A stretch of 40,062 bases of DNA from Thermoanaerobacterium butyriciformans (GTDB taxonomy: Bacteria > Bacillota > Thermoanaerobacteria > Thermoanaerobacterales > Thermoanaerobacteraceae), in contig NZ_JAGGLT010000033.1 in the NCBI RefSeq assembly GCF_017874545.1, positions 1-40,062 on the forward strand. Reading direction: 5' to 3'. Position 1 is the stretch's first letter, and each line of letters opens with the position of its first letter. A model generated the notes under the pieces. It did no database searches and was not told the origin of the DNA. It worked only from the letters and a program-made list of their open reading frames with translations. The position numbers were made by a program, and so were the translations under genes. This document shows, piece after piece, positions 1 to 8,537 of this stretch.

Positions 1-30
1 TAAACATTATAGCGGATGATTCATGTGAAT

Positions 31-60
31 GGAAGGTATTTTTTGGATACCTTCCTTTTT
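31..60 (+). terminator. Rho-independent terminator of an upstream gene
   Basis: A perfect 9-bp stem (GGAAGGTAT at 31-39 pairing with ATACCTTCC at 47-55) is followed by a T-rich tract. It probably ends a plus-strand gene lying before the window. Positions 61-124 hold nothing I recognise apart from the end of the convergent phosphatase unit. Confidence 0.8.
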
Positions 61-124
61 CTATTTTTTACCGCCTACTAAAATTATACACTAAGGGATA
101 AAGTTTGGATTTTCGGATCACAAG

Positions 125-1795
125 TTATTTTACAAACATAAGCATGTTTGTATTTGAATTGTATTTATAGTTAAAACCAAAAAGTGCTTTTAAGTCGTCT
201 GCTGATATCCACGTTAAACCACTATCTGATACTACCGCATCTGGAATTGACAATGTCTTGCTATTTAATTGTGCTGTAGTGCTACCTATAGCTATATTTG
301 CTTGTGTTTTCCCATATGTTATATTGATTGTGCCATTTGCATTCCAGTCTACATTGCTGCCGAGATATTGCATAAATGCTCTTGCAGGTACATACCATTT
401 GCCATTTATTTGTTTTGGATTTGATGGCATAAATGGCTGCTGAAGCATATTGCCATATATAGTTAGCATTGTTGCATTGTATTTTGTTGGAACGACAGTT
501 ACAGGTGAATCTGTTTCCGTTCCGTCAGGGTTTTTTGTTATTGAATACGTGTCGATAGGTGTTCCGTCTTGTTTTACTGCTTTTATTGTAAGTGTATTTC
601 CATTAATGGTAGCAACAATGTAGTTTGGCTGGTCTTGTGGGTCGTAGAAAAAAGCATCCCATACTTTCTTTGAAAGATCAGGATAGTACTTATTACCGCT
701 TCTTCCTGTCACAATATAAACAGTTCCATCTGCAGGGCTTTTTACATATTGATCATTTTTGATTGGATATGTTCGTGAGTAACCGTGGTCATGTCCATTG
801 AAGACTACATCTATATGGTATTTGTCAATTATAGGTTGGAATGCTGCCTTTAACTGTTCATTTGATCGAGTTGCTTTATTGTAGTAAGGCGTTTTATGAA
901 AGAAAACTATCTTCCATGTTTTATTAGTGCTGCTTAAATCTTTATCAAGCCATGCTTTTTGTGATTCTAAGATGTCACCTGAAACACCTTCTTCTTCATC
1001 TTCTTGGCTGTCAAGCATCACTATATGAGCATTACCGTAATCAAAAGAATAAACTTGTCCTTTTAAACCATCAGGACCGTTTTGCGGAACTGGAAATAGA
1101 TTTACAAAATCTTTTGGCTTACCTGAATTATAATTTGATGACTGATATGTCTCGTGGTTTCCTTCAACCGGCATTTCTGGTATCGTGTCTATTACACCCT
1201 TTGCCGCATCAAACCAGTTGTTCCAATGGGCATACATTTGCCCAATTTCTACTAAGTCTCCGACGTTTATGAAAAATTTTGCATCTTTGTTTGCATTAAA
1301 TGCATTTTGAATTGTGGTCTTCCATGGACCGTATTGCGGATCTGTTGCGATACCGCTTTGACTGTCGCCGAATATTAAAAACTTAAATGAATTTGTGTCT
1401 TTTGCTTCTGTTGTGAAACTGTATATGCTGCTAAAGTTGTTGCCGTACCCGACTCTGTAGTAGTATTTAGTCCCTGGTTCTAAATCAGTCAAAGTTGCTG
1501 AGTGAATGTTCATATCGCCTAAATCTGATGAAAATTTTTGCACTGTCGCATTAATCGTCTTTGCGCCTTTTAATGATGGATCTTTTCCATACTGAATTTG
1601 CCCTGAATTTACCGTCGTATCTGTCCTCCAAGTAATTGTCTGAGTTGTTGTAGGGTCTTGTGTCCATGTTAGTCTAATCTGATCAGGTAGATTAGTTGCA
1701 CCGGTGGTCTTTGAATCAGCGAAAATGGAAATTGGTGACATGAAAATGCAGACTCCTAAAGCTAATGCAGTTAAGAATGATAAAAACTTCTTCAT
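125..1795 (-). CDS. Secreted purple-acid-phosphatase-like metallophosphoesterase with C-terminal stalk domain
   Basis: This is a predicted exported phosphatase acting on phosphate monoesters outside the cell. Seen in the 556-aa product: a signal peptide (about residues 1-26, ending SIFA), a purple-acid-phosphatase N-terminal fibronectin/Ig-like domain (about 35-130), and a calcineurin-type catalytic domain with the metal ligands in order: GDS (D144), GD (D180), GNHE (N213/H214), H300 and GHDH (H335/H337). Residues about 445-556 form a copper-amine-oxidase-N-like domain (KWYVPARAF...), usually a wall-attached stalk module in Clostridia rather than an enzyme. The start is supported by AAAGGAGAGGTG upstream of the ATG. 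It is a single-gene unit; a PhoP/PhoB-like repeat array lies upstream. Enzyme class is confident; substrate is unknown. Confidence 0.9.
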   Translation of the reverse strand: MKKFLSFLTALALGVCIFMSPISIFADSKTTGATNLPDQIRLTWTQDPTTTQTITWRTDTTVNSGQIQYGKDPSLKGAKTINATVQKFSSDLGDMNIHSATLTDLEPGTKYYYRVGYGNNFSSIYSFTTEAKDTNSFKFLIFGDSQSGIATDPQYGPWKTTIQNAFNANKDAKFFINVGDLVEIGQMYAHWNNWFDAAKGVIDTIPEMPVEGNHETYQSSNYNSGKPKDFVNLFPVPQNGPDGLKGQVYSFDYGNAHIVMLDSQEDEEEGVSGDILESQKAWLDKDLSSTNKTWKIVFFHKTPYYNKATRSNEQLKAAFQPIIDKYHIDVVFNGHDHGYSRTYPIKNDQYVKSPADGTVYIVTGRSGNKYYPDLSKKVWDAFFYDPQDQPNYIVATINGNTLTIKAVKQDGTPIDTYSITKNPDGTETDSPVTVVPTKYNATMLTIYGNMLQQPFMPSNPKQINGKWYVPARAFMQYLGSNVDWNANGTINITYGKTQANIAIGSTTAQLNSKTLSIPDAVVSDSGLTWISADDLKALFGFNYKYNSNTNMLMFVK

Positions 1796-1830
1796 AAAAA
1801 CACCTCTCCTTTAATTTTATGTACAGGTAC

Positions 1831-1873
1831 ATAATAATACTTTTTTGTTAAATTAACGTTATAGGCATGTAAA
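1831..1873 (-). promoter_or_regulatory. PhoP/PhoB-like box and -10 for the phosphatase
   Basis: On the plus strand TGTTAA (1846-1851), CGTTAT (1857-1862) and TGTAAA (1868-1873) start exactly 11 bp apart. Read along the gene this is TTTACA-N5-ATAACG-N5-TTAACA, the layout of PhoP/PhoB/WalR-type direct repeats. A TATTAT -10 candidate lies at 1836-1831 on the minus strand, 9 bp downstream of the last repeat. More TGT(A/T)A hexamers occur at 1877, 1893, 1899 and 1912, out of phase. The middle repeat has one mismatch. Phosphate control is an inference that fits a phosphatase gene. Confidence 0.45.
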
Positions 1874-1914
1874 AAATGTTAAACGTATATTATGTAATTG
1901 TTAAAAATAATTGT

Positions 1915-1945
1915 AAAAGGCATCCGTATGAAATGATGCCTTTTT
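1915..1945 (-). terminator. Terminator of ytaF, possibly bidirectional
   Basis: AAAAGGCATC at 1915-1924 pairs with GATGCCTTTT beginning at 1935, around a 10-nt loop. T tracts flank both sides. It sits just past the stop of the minus-strand ytaF-like gene. Confidence 0.75.
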
Positions 1946-1952
1946 ATCAAAC

Positions 1953-2567
1953 TTAGATAATCTGTTTAAGACCTATAAGTATTAATATCAAGCCTGCTAT
2001 GACTGTAGCTTTTCTATTGAAGTTCCACCTGTTTAAGAAGTCAGTTACATAGTTTCCAGTCCATAGGGCTATGAAGCTAATCAGCGCTGAAAAGAATCCA
2101 ATGAAAAATGAGTTTAGCCCTATCATGCCGGCGCTGATACCGCCACCTATGTTGTTTATTGAGAGGGCGATTCCAAGCATTGTAGCCTCTTTAAAATCTA
2201 TATCATTTGAATTATCAATATCTGCCTTTTCAGGTCTTTTTAATATGATATATATATTTTTATTTCCATCCTTGTGAATCTCATCAGTATCCGTATTATT
2301 TTTCTTGAAATAGGGTTCAAGCATTATCCACAGACCGATTGAAGCAAGCAATATCATGCTTAATAATGAACTTAGCTGTTTACTAAATATTCCTGATATT
2401 AAGTTTCCGGAGACGGCGGCAATGGTTGAGATGAGAAAAGTTATCAATGATATCCATAAGTTTTTTATTGTTGTAATCTTTATTCCTCTTATGCTGTAGG
2501 CTATTCTGACGCTTATATTGTCTACATTGTTTGCTAATGCTATAAATAGCGCATACAAAAAGTGCAT
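1953..2567 (-). CDS. ytaF: YtaF-family sporulation membrane protein
   Basis: A 204-aa integral membrane protein of the YtaF family, related to the MntP/LysE-like fold and named from Bacillus as a sporulation protein without a defined biochemical role. It shows about six hydrophobic segments, with a charged cytoplasmic stretch around residues 90-125 splitting them into two halves. The N terminus (MHFLYALFIALANNVDNISV) has the N-N-x-D-N pattern typical of this superfamily, and a similar LSINNIGGGISAG motif opens the second half. AAGGGGG precedes the ATG. It is divergent from the M1 peptidase gene. The family call is good; a direct role in sporulation here is only by homology. Confidence 0.8.
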   Translation of the reverse strand: MHFLYALFIALANNVDNISVRIAYSIRGIKITTIKNLWISLITFLISTIAAVSGNLISGIFSKQLSSLLSMILLASIGLWIMLEPYFKKNNTDTDEIHKDGNKNIYIILKRPEKADIDNSNDIDFKEATMLGIALSINNIGGGISAGMIGLNSFFIGFFSALISFIALWTGNYVTDFLNRWNFNRKATVIAGLILILIGLKQII

Positions 2568-2620
2568 GCTTTAGCCCCCTTTTTGCTTTGATTCATATTC
2601 AATATATGTTTTACCCTTTT

Positions 2621-2666
2621 AATATGTGTTTTAAGATGTTTTAAAACAACATTTTCAACACATATT
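2621..2666. repeat. Long inverted repeat between divergent ytaF and M1 peptidase genes
   Basis: AATATGTGTT (2621-2630) and AACACATATT (2657-2666) are perfect inverted arms. The inner bases extend the pairing imperfectly (GATGTT with AACATT). It lies in the shared upstream region of two divergent genes and may be an operator. There is no adjoining T tract that would favour a terminator. Confidence 0.5.
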
Positions 2667-2742
2667 TGTTTTAAATTTTGTTCTAATATTTAATTATTTG
2701 TATTAATATATAGTGAACAAAAATATGGGGGGAGCTGGTTTA

Positions 2743-4185
2743 ATGAGAGGTAAAAAGTATATATGGTCGGTTATCCTAGTTATTGTCATTGCTCTTTTAA
2801 TTTACTTTGCACCAGTTAAAAATAGCAATCTTACATCGTACAATATGGACATTAAATACAGCGATGAAAATAAGACGATAATTGGGACGGAGACGGTGGA
2901 TTTTATAAATACAGATGATGTAAAATTAGGTGAAATATACCTTCATTTGTATCCTAACGCATTTAAAGACAAAGATAATGTTCCATTTACAAAAGAAGAG
3001 ATAGGATTGGCGTATCCAAATGGATTTAAGCCTGGATATATTGAGATAAACAAAATAACGTTTGATAAAAATGTACCGGCTACGTACAGCATTGACAAAA
3101 AGACAGGTGAAATTTTAAAAATACTTCTTCCTAAAAAATTAGACAAAGGAGATAGGATTAAATTTACTATCAATTTCAAGGTACAGATTCCGCCATCTCA
3201 AGGCAGATTTGGCTATGGCAAAAATACTGTTCAGGTGACAAATTTCTATCCGATCTTATCAGTGTATGACCAAAATGGGTGGAACAATGATCCATATTAT
3301 ACACTTGGGGACCCATTTTATAGTGATGTATCAAATTATACTGTAAGCCTTATGGTTCCGAAGGACATGGTGGTGGCATCTACAGGTGTAATAAAGTCTG
3401 AGAAAAGCCACGGAAATGATGATGCTTTAACGATAGATGCGCCTAATGTAAGAGATTTTGCGCTTGTATTAAGTCCCAAGTTTAAAGTCGCTGAAGAAGA
3501 CGTTGACGGCATAAAAGTTAAATCATATTATTTTGATGAAGATGTAGGATTGAAAGCATTGAAATACGCATCAGATGCCATAAGATTTTATAACAGCTAC
3601 ATAGGCAAATACCCGTATAAGCAGTACAGTGTTGCTGAATCAGATTTTTACATGGGCGGCATGGAATACCCCAATTTAGTTTTTATTACAAAAGATCTTT
3701 ATACAAAAGATAACCTGTTTAATCTGGAGTATGTTATAGCACATGAAACCGCGCATCAGTGGTGGTATGGAGCTGTTGGAAACAATGAAGTAAAGGAAGC
3801 ATGGCTTGACGAAGGCCTTACGGAATATACAACAATTATGTATATAGAAAGATATTACGGAAAAGCCACAGCAGATGCGGTATTTAAGTCAATCATATCA
3901 GGAGAATTTTACAAGTTTTCAAAGGCAAATAAAGATGATGCTATGGTGAAGACATTAGGACAATTTAAAGATTGGAATGACTATACAAATATCGTCTACA
4001 ACAAAGGTGCTATGGTATTTAGTGAACTAAGGGGGCTTATTGGTGACGAAAAGTTTAAAGAAGTCCTGAATAGGTATTACAACCAGTATAAATATAAAAA
4101 TGCCACTACGCAGAACCTAATAGACGTAGTGGACAGTGTAACTGGAAAGGATACAGGAGGATTCTTTGCCGAATGGCTTGATTAA
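2743..4185 (+). CDS. M1-family (aminopeptidase N-like) zinc metallopeptidase
   Basis: A zinc peptidase of the gluzincin M1 family, 480 aa. The N-terminal hydrophobic segment (about residues 5-24) is a membrane anchor or uncleaved signal, so the enzyme should sit outside the cytoplasm. An N-terminal beta domain is followed by the catalytic domain with the exopeptidase motif variant GGMEYPN, and HETAH near residue 334 followed after exactly 18 residues by the third zinc ligand in WLDEGL. The long C-terminal domain of animal and gamma-proteobacterial M1 enzymes is missing, as is usual for Firmicutes versions. I chose ATG 2743 because GGGGGGAG lies just upstream; an in-frame GTG at 2713 has no ribosome site. 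It converges on the dnaC-like gene with a 4-bp overlap. Substrate unknown. Confidence 0.88.
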   Translation: MRGKKYIWSVILVIVIALLIYFAPVKNSNLTSYNMDIKYSDENKTIIGTETVDFINTDDVKLGEIYLHLYPNAFKDKDNVPFTKEEIGLAYPNGFKPGYIEINKITFDKNVPATYSIDKKTGEILKILLPKKLDKGDRIKFTINFKVQIPPSQGRFGYGKNTVQVTNFYPILSVYDQNGWNNDPYYTLGDPFYSDVSNYTVSLMVPKDMVVASTGVIKSEKSHGNDDALTIDAPNVRDFALVLSPKFKVAEEDVDGIKVKSYYFDEDVGLKALKYASDAIRFYNSYIGKYPYKQYSVAESDFYMGGMEYPNLVFITKDLYTKDNLFNLEYVIAHETAHQWWYGAVGNNEVKEAWLDEGLTEYTTIMYIERYYGKATADAVFKSIISGEFYKFSKANKDDAMVKTLGQFKDWNDYTNIVYNKGAMVFSELRGLIGDEKFKEVLNRYYNQYKYKNATTQNLIDVVDSVTGKDTGGFFAEWLD

Positions 4186-5171
4186 TTTATAGTTTTTCTT
4201 TTAATCCTTATGTCTTCACCGTAAAAATTTAAAAGCTTGAAATTGCCAAGTATCCTTGAGCACAATCTTTCAGGATATATATTCATAACTTCCGAAAGTG
4301 GCAGATTAGTTGATATTATGAATTTTTTATTTGCTAAAAGCCTTGCATTTACAATGCTGAAGATCTCCTGGAGGCTGAAAGGAGTTATAGGTTCAGTCCC
4401 CAGGTCATCTATTATAAGTAAGTCACATTCTCTCAACAAATCTGTGTATTCAAAATATGAATCATTATCAGAATTTAATTTATTAAGCCTTAAGCCTTCT
4501 ATTAAATCAGGAGCTGTTCTGTATAAGACTACTTTGCCTCTGTCCAGTAGTTCTTTTGCTATACAGTTTGAGAGAAATGTCTTACCAAGTCCTGAATCAC
4601 CATAAAAAAACAGACTTTCTTTCTCATTATCAAAATTAGCTATAAAATCTTTTGCAACATCGACTATACTTTTCATGTTTTCCCGCGGAGACATTTTACC
4701 TTTATAAGGTTTATCAGAGTATAGATAATAGTCAAAATTGCTGAAATTTTCAATTTTTGTAATATCTTCTATGCTGGACTGCTTGTAGTATAAGTTTATA
4801 AGTTTTTGCTCGAAACATTTGCATCTCTTGTTATTGACATAGCCTGTGTCTTTGCAGATATTACATTCAAATTTTTGCTCCATGTACGTTTCAGGATAGC
4901 CATTTGACCTTAATAAATCGGCTTTTTTCTTTTTTAAAGCGTTGAGTCTGCTTCTTAAGTTTTCTAAAAGATCCTTATGTTTTTGGGGCTTTAGAAATAT
5001 GGATTTAGAGATTTCTATGCCTATGTCTTTTATCTCTTCATCTATATTTGATATCTGGGGAATTTTTTTGTACACTTCTTGCCGTCTTATAAGGGCTTCT
5101 TTTAGTGACTTGTCTCTCAGTATCTCATATTCTCTTAAAACCTCTTGAACCAAGTTATTCACCAAATTCAC
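4182..5171 (-). CDS. dnaC: DnaC/DnaI-like helicase-loader ATPase
   Basis: AAA+ ATPase, 329 aa, of the DnaC/DnaI family that loads the replicative helicase onto DNA. Seen: a charged helical N-terminal region (1-110), a Cys cluster C-x2-C ... C-x-C around residues 119-138 that may bind zinc, Walker A GDSGLGKT, Walker B LLIIDDLG, and a sensor-type STNLP motif. Its start overlaps the stop of the upstream dnaD-like gene by 17 bp, so the two are translated together, which is the common clostridial dnaD-dnaC pair. It could also act in DNA repair or restart; family assignment is firm. Confidence 0.88.
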   Translation of the reverse strand: MNLVNNLVQEVLREYEILRDKSLKEALIRRQEVYKKIPQISNIDEEIKDIGIEISKSIFLKPQKHKDLLENLRSRLNALKKKKADLLRSNGYPETYMEQKFECNICKDTGYVNNKRCKCFEQKLINLYYKQSSIEDITKIENFSNFDYYLYSDKPYKGKMSPRENMKSIVDVAKDFIANFDNEKESLFFYGDSGLGKTFLSNCIAKELLDRGKVVLYRTAPDLIEGLRLNKLNSDNDSYFEYTDLLRECDLLIIDDLGTEPITPFSLQEIFSIVNARLLANKKFIISTNLPLSEVMNIYPERLCSRILGNFKLLNFYGEDIRIKRKTIN

Positions 5172-6126
5172 CTCTTGAATGAGCTAATAGTTTTTTCTCA
5201 AGTTCGTCTACATCGTAAGTTCTTTGTGAATATCCATTAAAATAATTTTTAGGAACTTTATAGTTAGGAGCAGTTTTTTTAGTATAGGGCTTTTTCTTTA
5301 CTTTATCAAAATCATTTATTGTTCTTATGCCGTCATTGTACCAGTTAATGAGTATTTGATTGATGTATGGAAAACTTGGCTCATTTATCTTTAAGACACA
5401 TTCATTGCATGCTTTTAATATTACGTCAATGTCAAAACCCAGATCATCCATCCATCTGTCCATCATGGCTTTATGAGCTTCCATTACGTCGTCATCCTTA
5501 AGGCCCAGTGCCCGCAAGATTTTTTTGTATCTTATCCACTTTTCGCTTTCTGCTTTTAAATATGCTTCAACATCAAGAGCGGTTTTAAGGCCTGCATCAT
5601 GCCATGCTATGGCTACCTTTTCCATGTACTTTAGGGATGTCTTATTTTTTGATACGCAATAACTTATAAGCATAGTAAGTATTTCCAGAGAAAATTCGTA
5701 TTCGTCAACCCAGTCAAGATAAGTGTTCATCTCTGTGGGAGAAAGTGGTCTACCTATCATCTTTTCAACCGTCTCAAACATCTGCCTGACTTCTGTATCA
5801 TCAATAGACAATGTGTGCTTATCATCGACTTTCTTAACCAGTGGAAGATATTCTATGTAATATTCGTTGTCAGAATATCTAAGCCTGATTATACCAGACT
5901 TTTCCCAAAATTTCAGAGCTTTATCTATGTCGATTTCTGACATAAAAAGTTTTTCGGCCATTTCTTCTATAGAGAAGCTTTGGTTGTAATATGAGTACTT
6001 AAGTCCTAAAAGATATACTTTTACGTACTCGCCTGGTGCTTCCAACATGTAATGATTTATGAAGAAATTGCTAACGGGGGTGCTTCCCATATCATCAAAA
6101 TCATTAGAAAAACTACATCTGCTCAT
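5155..6126 (-). CDS. dnaD: DnaD-domain replication-initiation protein
   Basis: A 323-aa DnaD-type primosomal protein. The N-terminal part (about 1-110) is a winged-helix-like region; two DnaD/DnaB2-type C-terminal domains follow (about 125-200 and 210-290), the first with the tract ...SPTEMNTYLDWVDEY and both with the YxxxILxxW-style tyrosine/tryptophan residues of DNA-binding DnaD domains. It probably remodels DNA and helps recruit the helicase with the downstream dnaC-like ATPase, which it overlaps. I chose the ATG at 6126-6124 because GAGGTGG lies 5 nt upstream; an upstream in-frame start at 6174 has no such support. Confidence 0.85.
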   Translation of the reverse strand: MSRCSFSNDFDDMGSTPVSNFFINHYMLEAPGEYVKVYLLGLKYSYYNQSFSIEEMAEKLFMSEIDIDKALKFWEKSGIIRLRYSDNEYYIEYLPLVKKVDDKHTLSIDDTEVRQMFETVEKMIGRPLSPTEMNTYLDWVDEYEFSLEILTMLISYCVSKNKTSLKYMEKVAIAWHDAGLKTALDVEAYLKAESEKWIRYKKILRALGLKDDDVMEAHKAMMDRWMDDLGFDIDVILKACNECVLKINEPSFPYINQILINWYNDGIRTINDFDKVKKKPYTKKTAPNYKVPKNYFNGYSQRTYDVDELEKKLLAHSRGEFGE

Positions 6127-6230
6127 GTACACCACCTCAAATTTAATTATAACACGATGTGTCATAACCATCAATTTAAAAGAATATAATATATATTACG
6201 ACAAATTTATATATTTTTTAAGCTGAATCA

Positions 6231-6259
6231 TGTATAAAATTTGTAAAAATACAGATAAT
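6231..6259 (+). promoter_or_regulatory. Near-consensus WalR-type box before the M23 peptidase gene
   Basis: TGTATA (6231-6236), N5, TGTAAA (6242-6247) match the WalR pattern TGTWAH-N5-TGTWAH except for one base in the first half. GATAAT at 6254-6259 is a possible -10. WalR controls murein hydrolases in other Firmicutes and a WalRK system lies 2 kb away, so the inference is reasonable but the gap to the -10 is not ideal. Confidence 0.35.
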
Positions 6260-6311
6260 ATTAAGGCATTTTTGTAAGAACAGCTTTATGCGCAAATGAA
6301 AGGAGAAGGTG

Positions 6312-7556
6312 ATGGATAACGAAGGCAAATCAAATCCTTTTAGTTGCGGAATTATGAAAAACACCGCAATTAAAAGAAGATGCATATTTGTTGTCGCTTT
6401 AGTAATTCTGTTTGCCATAGCATTTAAATATATGGAAAATGACAAAAGTGCATATTCGTATGTCTGTGCAGAAAGAACAAATGCAAAAAGTGAAAAAGGA
6501 AATTTGATTGCTTATTTAAATACTGTAAATAATGAAAATTTGCGCATTGAAAAACCTACAGCAATTACAGTTGATGGCCTATATGTAGCAGCATTAAAGA
6601 GTAAAAAAGATGCTTTAGAAGCACTAAAAATCATGCTTGACAAATATAAAAGAGGGTCCATCAGTGCCTACTTCAAAAATGATATTAGATTAATAGAAAT
6701 TGATACACCAACAACAAATCTGAAAACAATTGAAGAAGCGGTAGAAGAGCTTGAAGGGGAAAGTCGCTCTGTGACGTATGTGGTAAAGGATAATGATACG
6801 CTGTGGTCGATTTCGAGGGAATTTAATGTAACATTAAATGATATATACAATCTAAATCCGGATATCAGTGAAAGAATATATCCAGGGGAACTGCTTAAAA
6901 TAAGAGAATCTAAACCTCTTTTAACTGTTGTGGCGGAGAAAAAATCAGTATATTTTGAAGATATTCCGTATGAAACCGTTACGCAAAAAGATGATAAAAT
7001 GTTTATAAATGATTCAAAAGTATTAGTTAGAGGCAAAGCTGGTTCTAAAATAGTTACTGCTATTTTGAAGTATTACAATGGTGAAATTGTCAATAAAAAT
7101 GTAATAAATGAAAGTGTGGTATGTGAGCCAGTTAATGAAGTTATTGCCGTAGGAGATAAACCGCTTCCAGCGACATATGCGACAGGTAAATTTAACTACC
7201 CGATTAGAGGTCACATAACAATAACATCAAGATACGGGCAAAGGTGGGGAAGACTTCATGCAGGTATAGATATAGCTGCATCGATTGGAGACCCTATTTA
7301 TGCTGCAGATGGGGGGACAGTAATATTTTCAGGTTGGGAAAGTGGATATGGATATCTCGTAAAAATTGATCATGGAAATGGATATGTGACTTACTATGGA
7401 CATGCCAGCAAGCTGATTGTGAAGAAAGGAGATAAAGTTTATAAAGGACAGGAAATCGCTTTGGCAGGTATGACAGGAAATACGACAGGACCACATGTCC
7501 ACTTTGAGGTAAGGAAAAATGGTGTACCTGTAAATCCTCAAAAATACTTAAAATAA
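6312..7556 (+). CDS. M23 murein endopeptidase with LysM and G5 domains
   Basis: A peptidoglycan hydrolase, 414 aa, anchored by one N-terminal membrane segment (about residues 22-40) with the rest outside. Domains: a coiled or PepSY-like linker, LysM (about 153-197, YVVKDNDTLWSISREF), a G5-type module (about 205-285), and a C-terminal M23 lysostaphin-fold peptidase (about 310-412). The zinc ligands are all present: H and D in HAGIDIA, and HVHFE near the C terminus. The AGGAGAAGG ribosome site supports ATG 6312, with GTG 6309 directly before it as an alternative. It is divergent from dnaD and ends at a strong terminator. It probably acts in spore or vegetative wall remodelling. Confidence 0.9.
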   Translation: MDNEGKSNPFSCGIMKNTAIKRRCIFVVALVILFAIAFKYMENDKSAYSYVCAERTNAKSEKGNLIAYLNTVNNENLRIEKPTAITVDGLYVAALKSKKDALEALKIMLDKYKRGSISAYFKNDIRLIEIDTPTTNLKTIEEAVEELEGESRSVTYVVKDNDTLWSISREFNVTLNDIYNLNPDISERIYPGELLKIRESKPLLTVVAEKKSVYFEDIPYETVTQKDDKMFINDSKVLVRGKAGSKIVTAILKYYNGEIVNKNVINESVVCEPVNEVIAVGDKPLPATYATGKFNYPIRGHITITSRYGQRWGRLHAGIDIAASIGDPIYAADGGTVIFSGWESGYGYLVKIDHGNGYVTYYGHASKLIVKKGDKVYKGQEIALAGMTGNTTGPHVHFEVRKNGVPVNPQKYLK

Positions 7557-7559
7557 CAT

Positions 7560-7591
7560 GAGCCCAAAGAAATTAGCAGGGCTCTTTTTTT
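7560..7591 (+). terminator. Terminator after the M23 peptidase gene
   Basis: GAGCCC (7560-7565) pairs with GGGCTC (7579-7584) and runs into seven T residues. Confidence 0.85.
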
Positions 7592-7606
7592 ATCCTTAAA
7601 TTTACT

Positions 7607-7635
7607 TTGCAATATAAATGACATTGGGTTATAAT
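7607..7635 (+). promoter_or_regulatory. Sigma-A-type promoter for the MA peptidase and walRK
   Basis: TTGCAA at 7607-7612 and TATAAT at 7630-7635 are separated by exactly 17 bp. This is the first promoter-like element after the preceding terminator and may drive the peptidase-walR-walK unit. Confidence 0.6.
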
Positions 7636-7715
7636 GTAGTTGTATTACCTCATACATTTAAATATATACATAAATCCATTTTCTTTTTTTTAGTATTTTG
7701 TGAGGTGATACATTT

Positions 7716-8531
7716 ATGAGAAAAAACAAAAATTTGGCAGCTATTATATTTATTGTTTTTGTGCTTGCTGTTTTACTGAATGGCAGTATCTTGACAAAAG
7801 CATATCCGGTGTATAAAGTAATTGGAAAAGATAAAATTGAAAATAGTATTAAGGATTTTAAGACAAAGGAAAGCAAACATTTTATTATAAGGTACACAGA
7901 ACCAGATAGCAAATATGTTGACCTTATTATTAATACAGCTGAAAAACATTATTATGATATTACGAAAGACTTAGGATATACTCCAAATAGCAAATCAACT
8001 ATTATAGTTTATAACAATCCTGATAAGATGAACAAAGATTTTTCTCTTGCAAAAGGGGAAAATGCTATGGGAATATACTTAAATGGCGTAATTAGCATAG
8101 AATCGCCATCCCTTTGGATATCTCCTGGGCAGGATGTGACAAAGGTATTTCAATATGAAGGACCTGTTGTCCATGAGTTTACGCATCTTATTGTGGATGA
8201 TATTGCAAATGGAAATTATCCAATATGGTTTACAGAAGGTGTTGCTCTTTTAGAAGAGTACAGACAAGATGGCTATGAATGGGGAAAGGATTTAAGCTAT
8301 AATGGTGCCCCGTACACTTATGAACAATTGAAGAACGATTTTAATTCGCTTGATGAAATGCTTGCTTATAAAAGGGCTTTTCAGGTGACAAAGGCTATAA
8401 GCGATAAATATGGAATGGAAACAATACGAGAGATGCTTAGAGATTTAGGAAGTGGAATGAGTATAGAATCAAGCTTTTATAAAGAGACAAGCTCAAGACT
8501 GGATGTATTTGTCAACAACGCTAAGGAGTGA
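7716..8531 (+). CDS. Exported MA-clan (gluzincin) metallopeptidase
   Basis: A 271-aa protein with an N-terminal hydrophobic segment (about residues 8-26) and one catalytic signature, VVHEFTHL (HExxH), followed by FTEGVALLEEY, whose Glu fits a third zinc ligand. It belongs to the small peptidase-MA-like group seen in many Clostridia. GAGGTGAT precedes the ATG. The gene ends directly before the response regulator, with the ribosome site of the regulator inside its last codons, so it probably sits at the head of the walRK operon. An envelope role is inferred from export and neighbours; no substrate is known. Confidence 0.75.
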   Translation: MRKNKNLAAIIFIVFVLAVLLNGSILTKAYPVYKVIGKDKIENSIKDFKTKESKHFIIRYTEPDSKYVDLIINTAEKHYYDITKDLGYTPNSKSTIIVYNNPDKMNKDFSLAKGENAMGIYLNGVISIESPSLWISPGQDVTKVFQYEGPVVHEFTHLIVDDIANGNYPIWFTEGVALLEEYRQDGYEWGKDLSYNGAPYTYEQLKNDFNSLDEMLAYKRAFQVTKAISDKYGMETIREMLRDLGSGMSIESSFYKETSSRLDVFVNNAKE

Positions 8532-8537
8532 GTGAAG

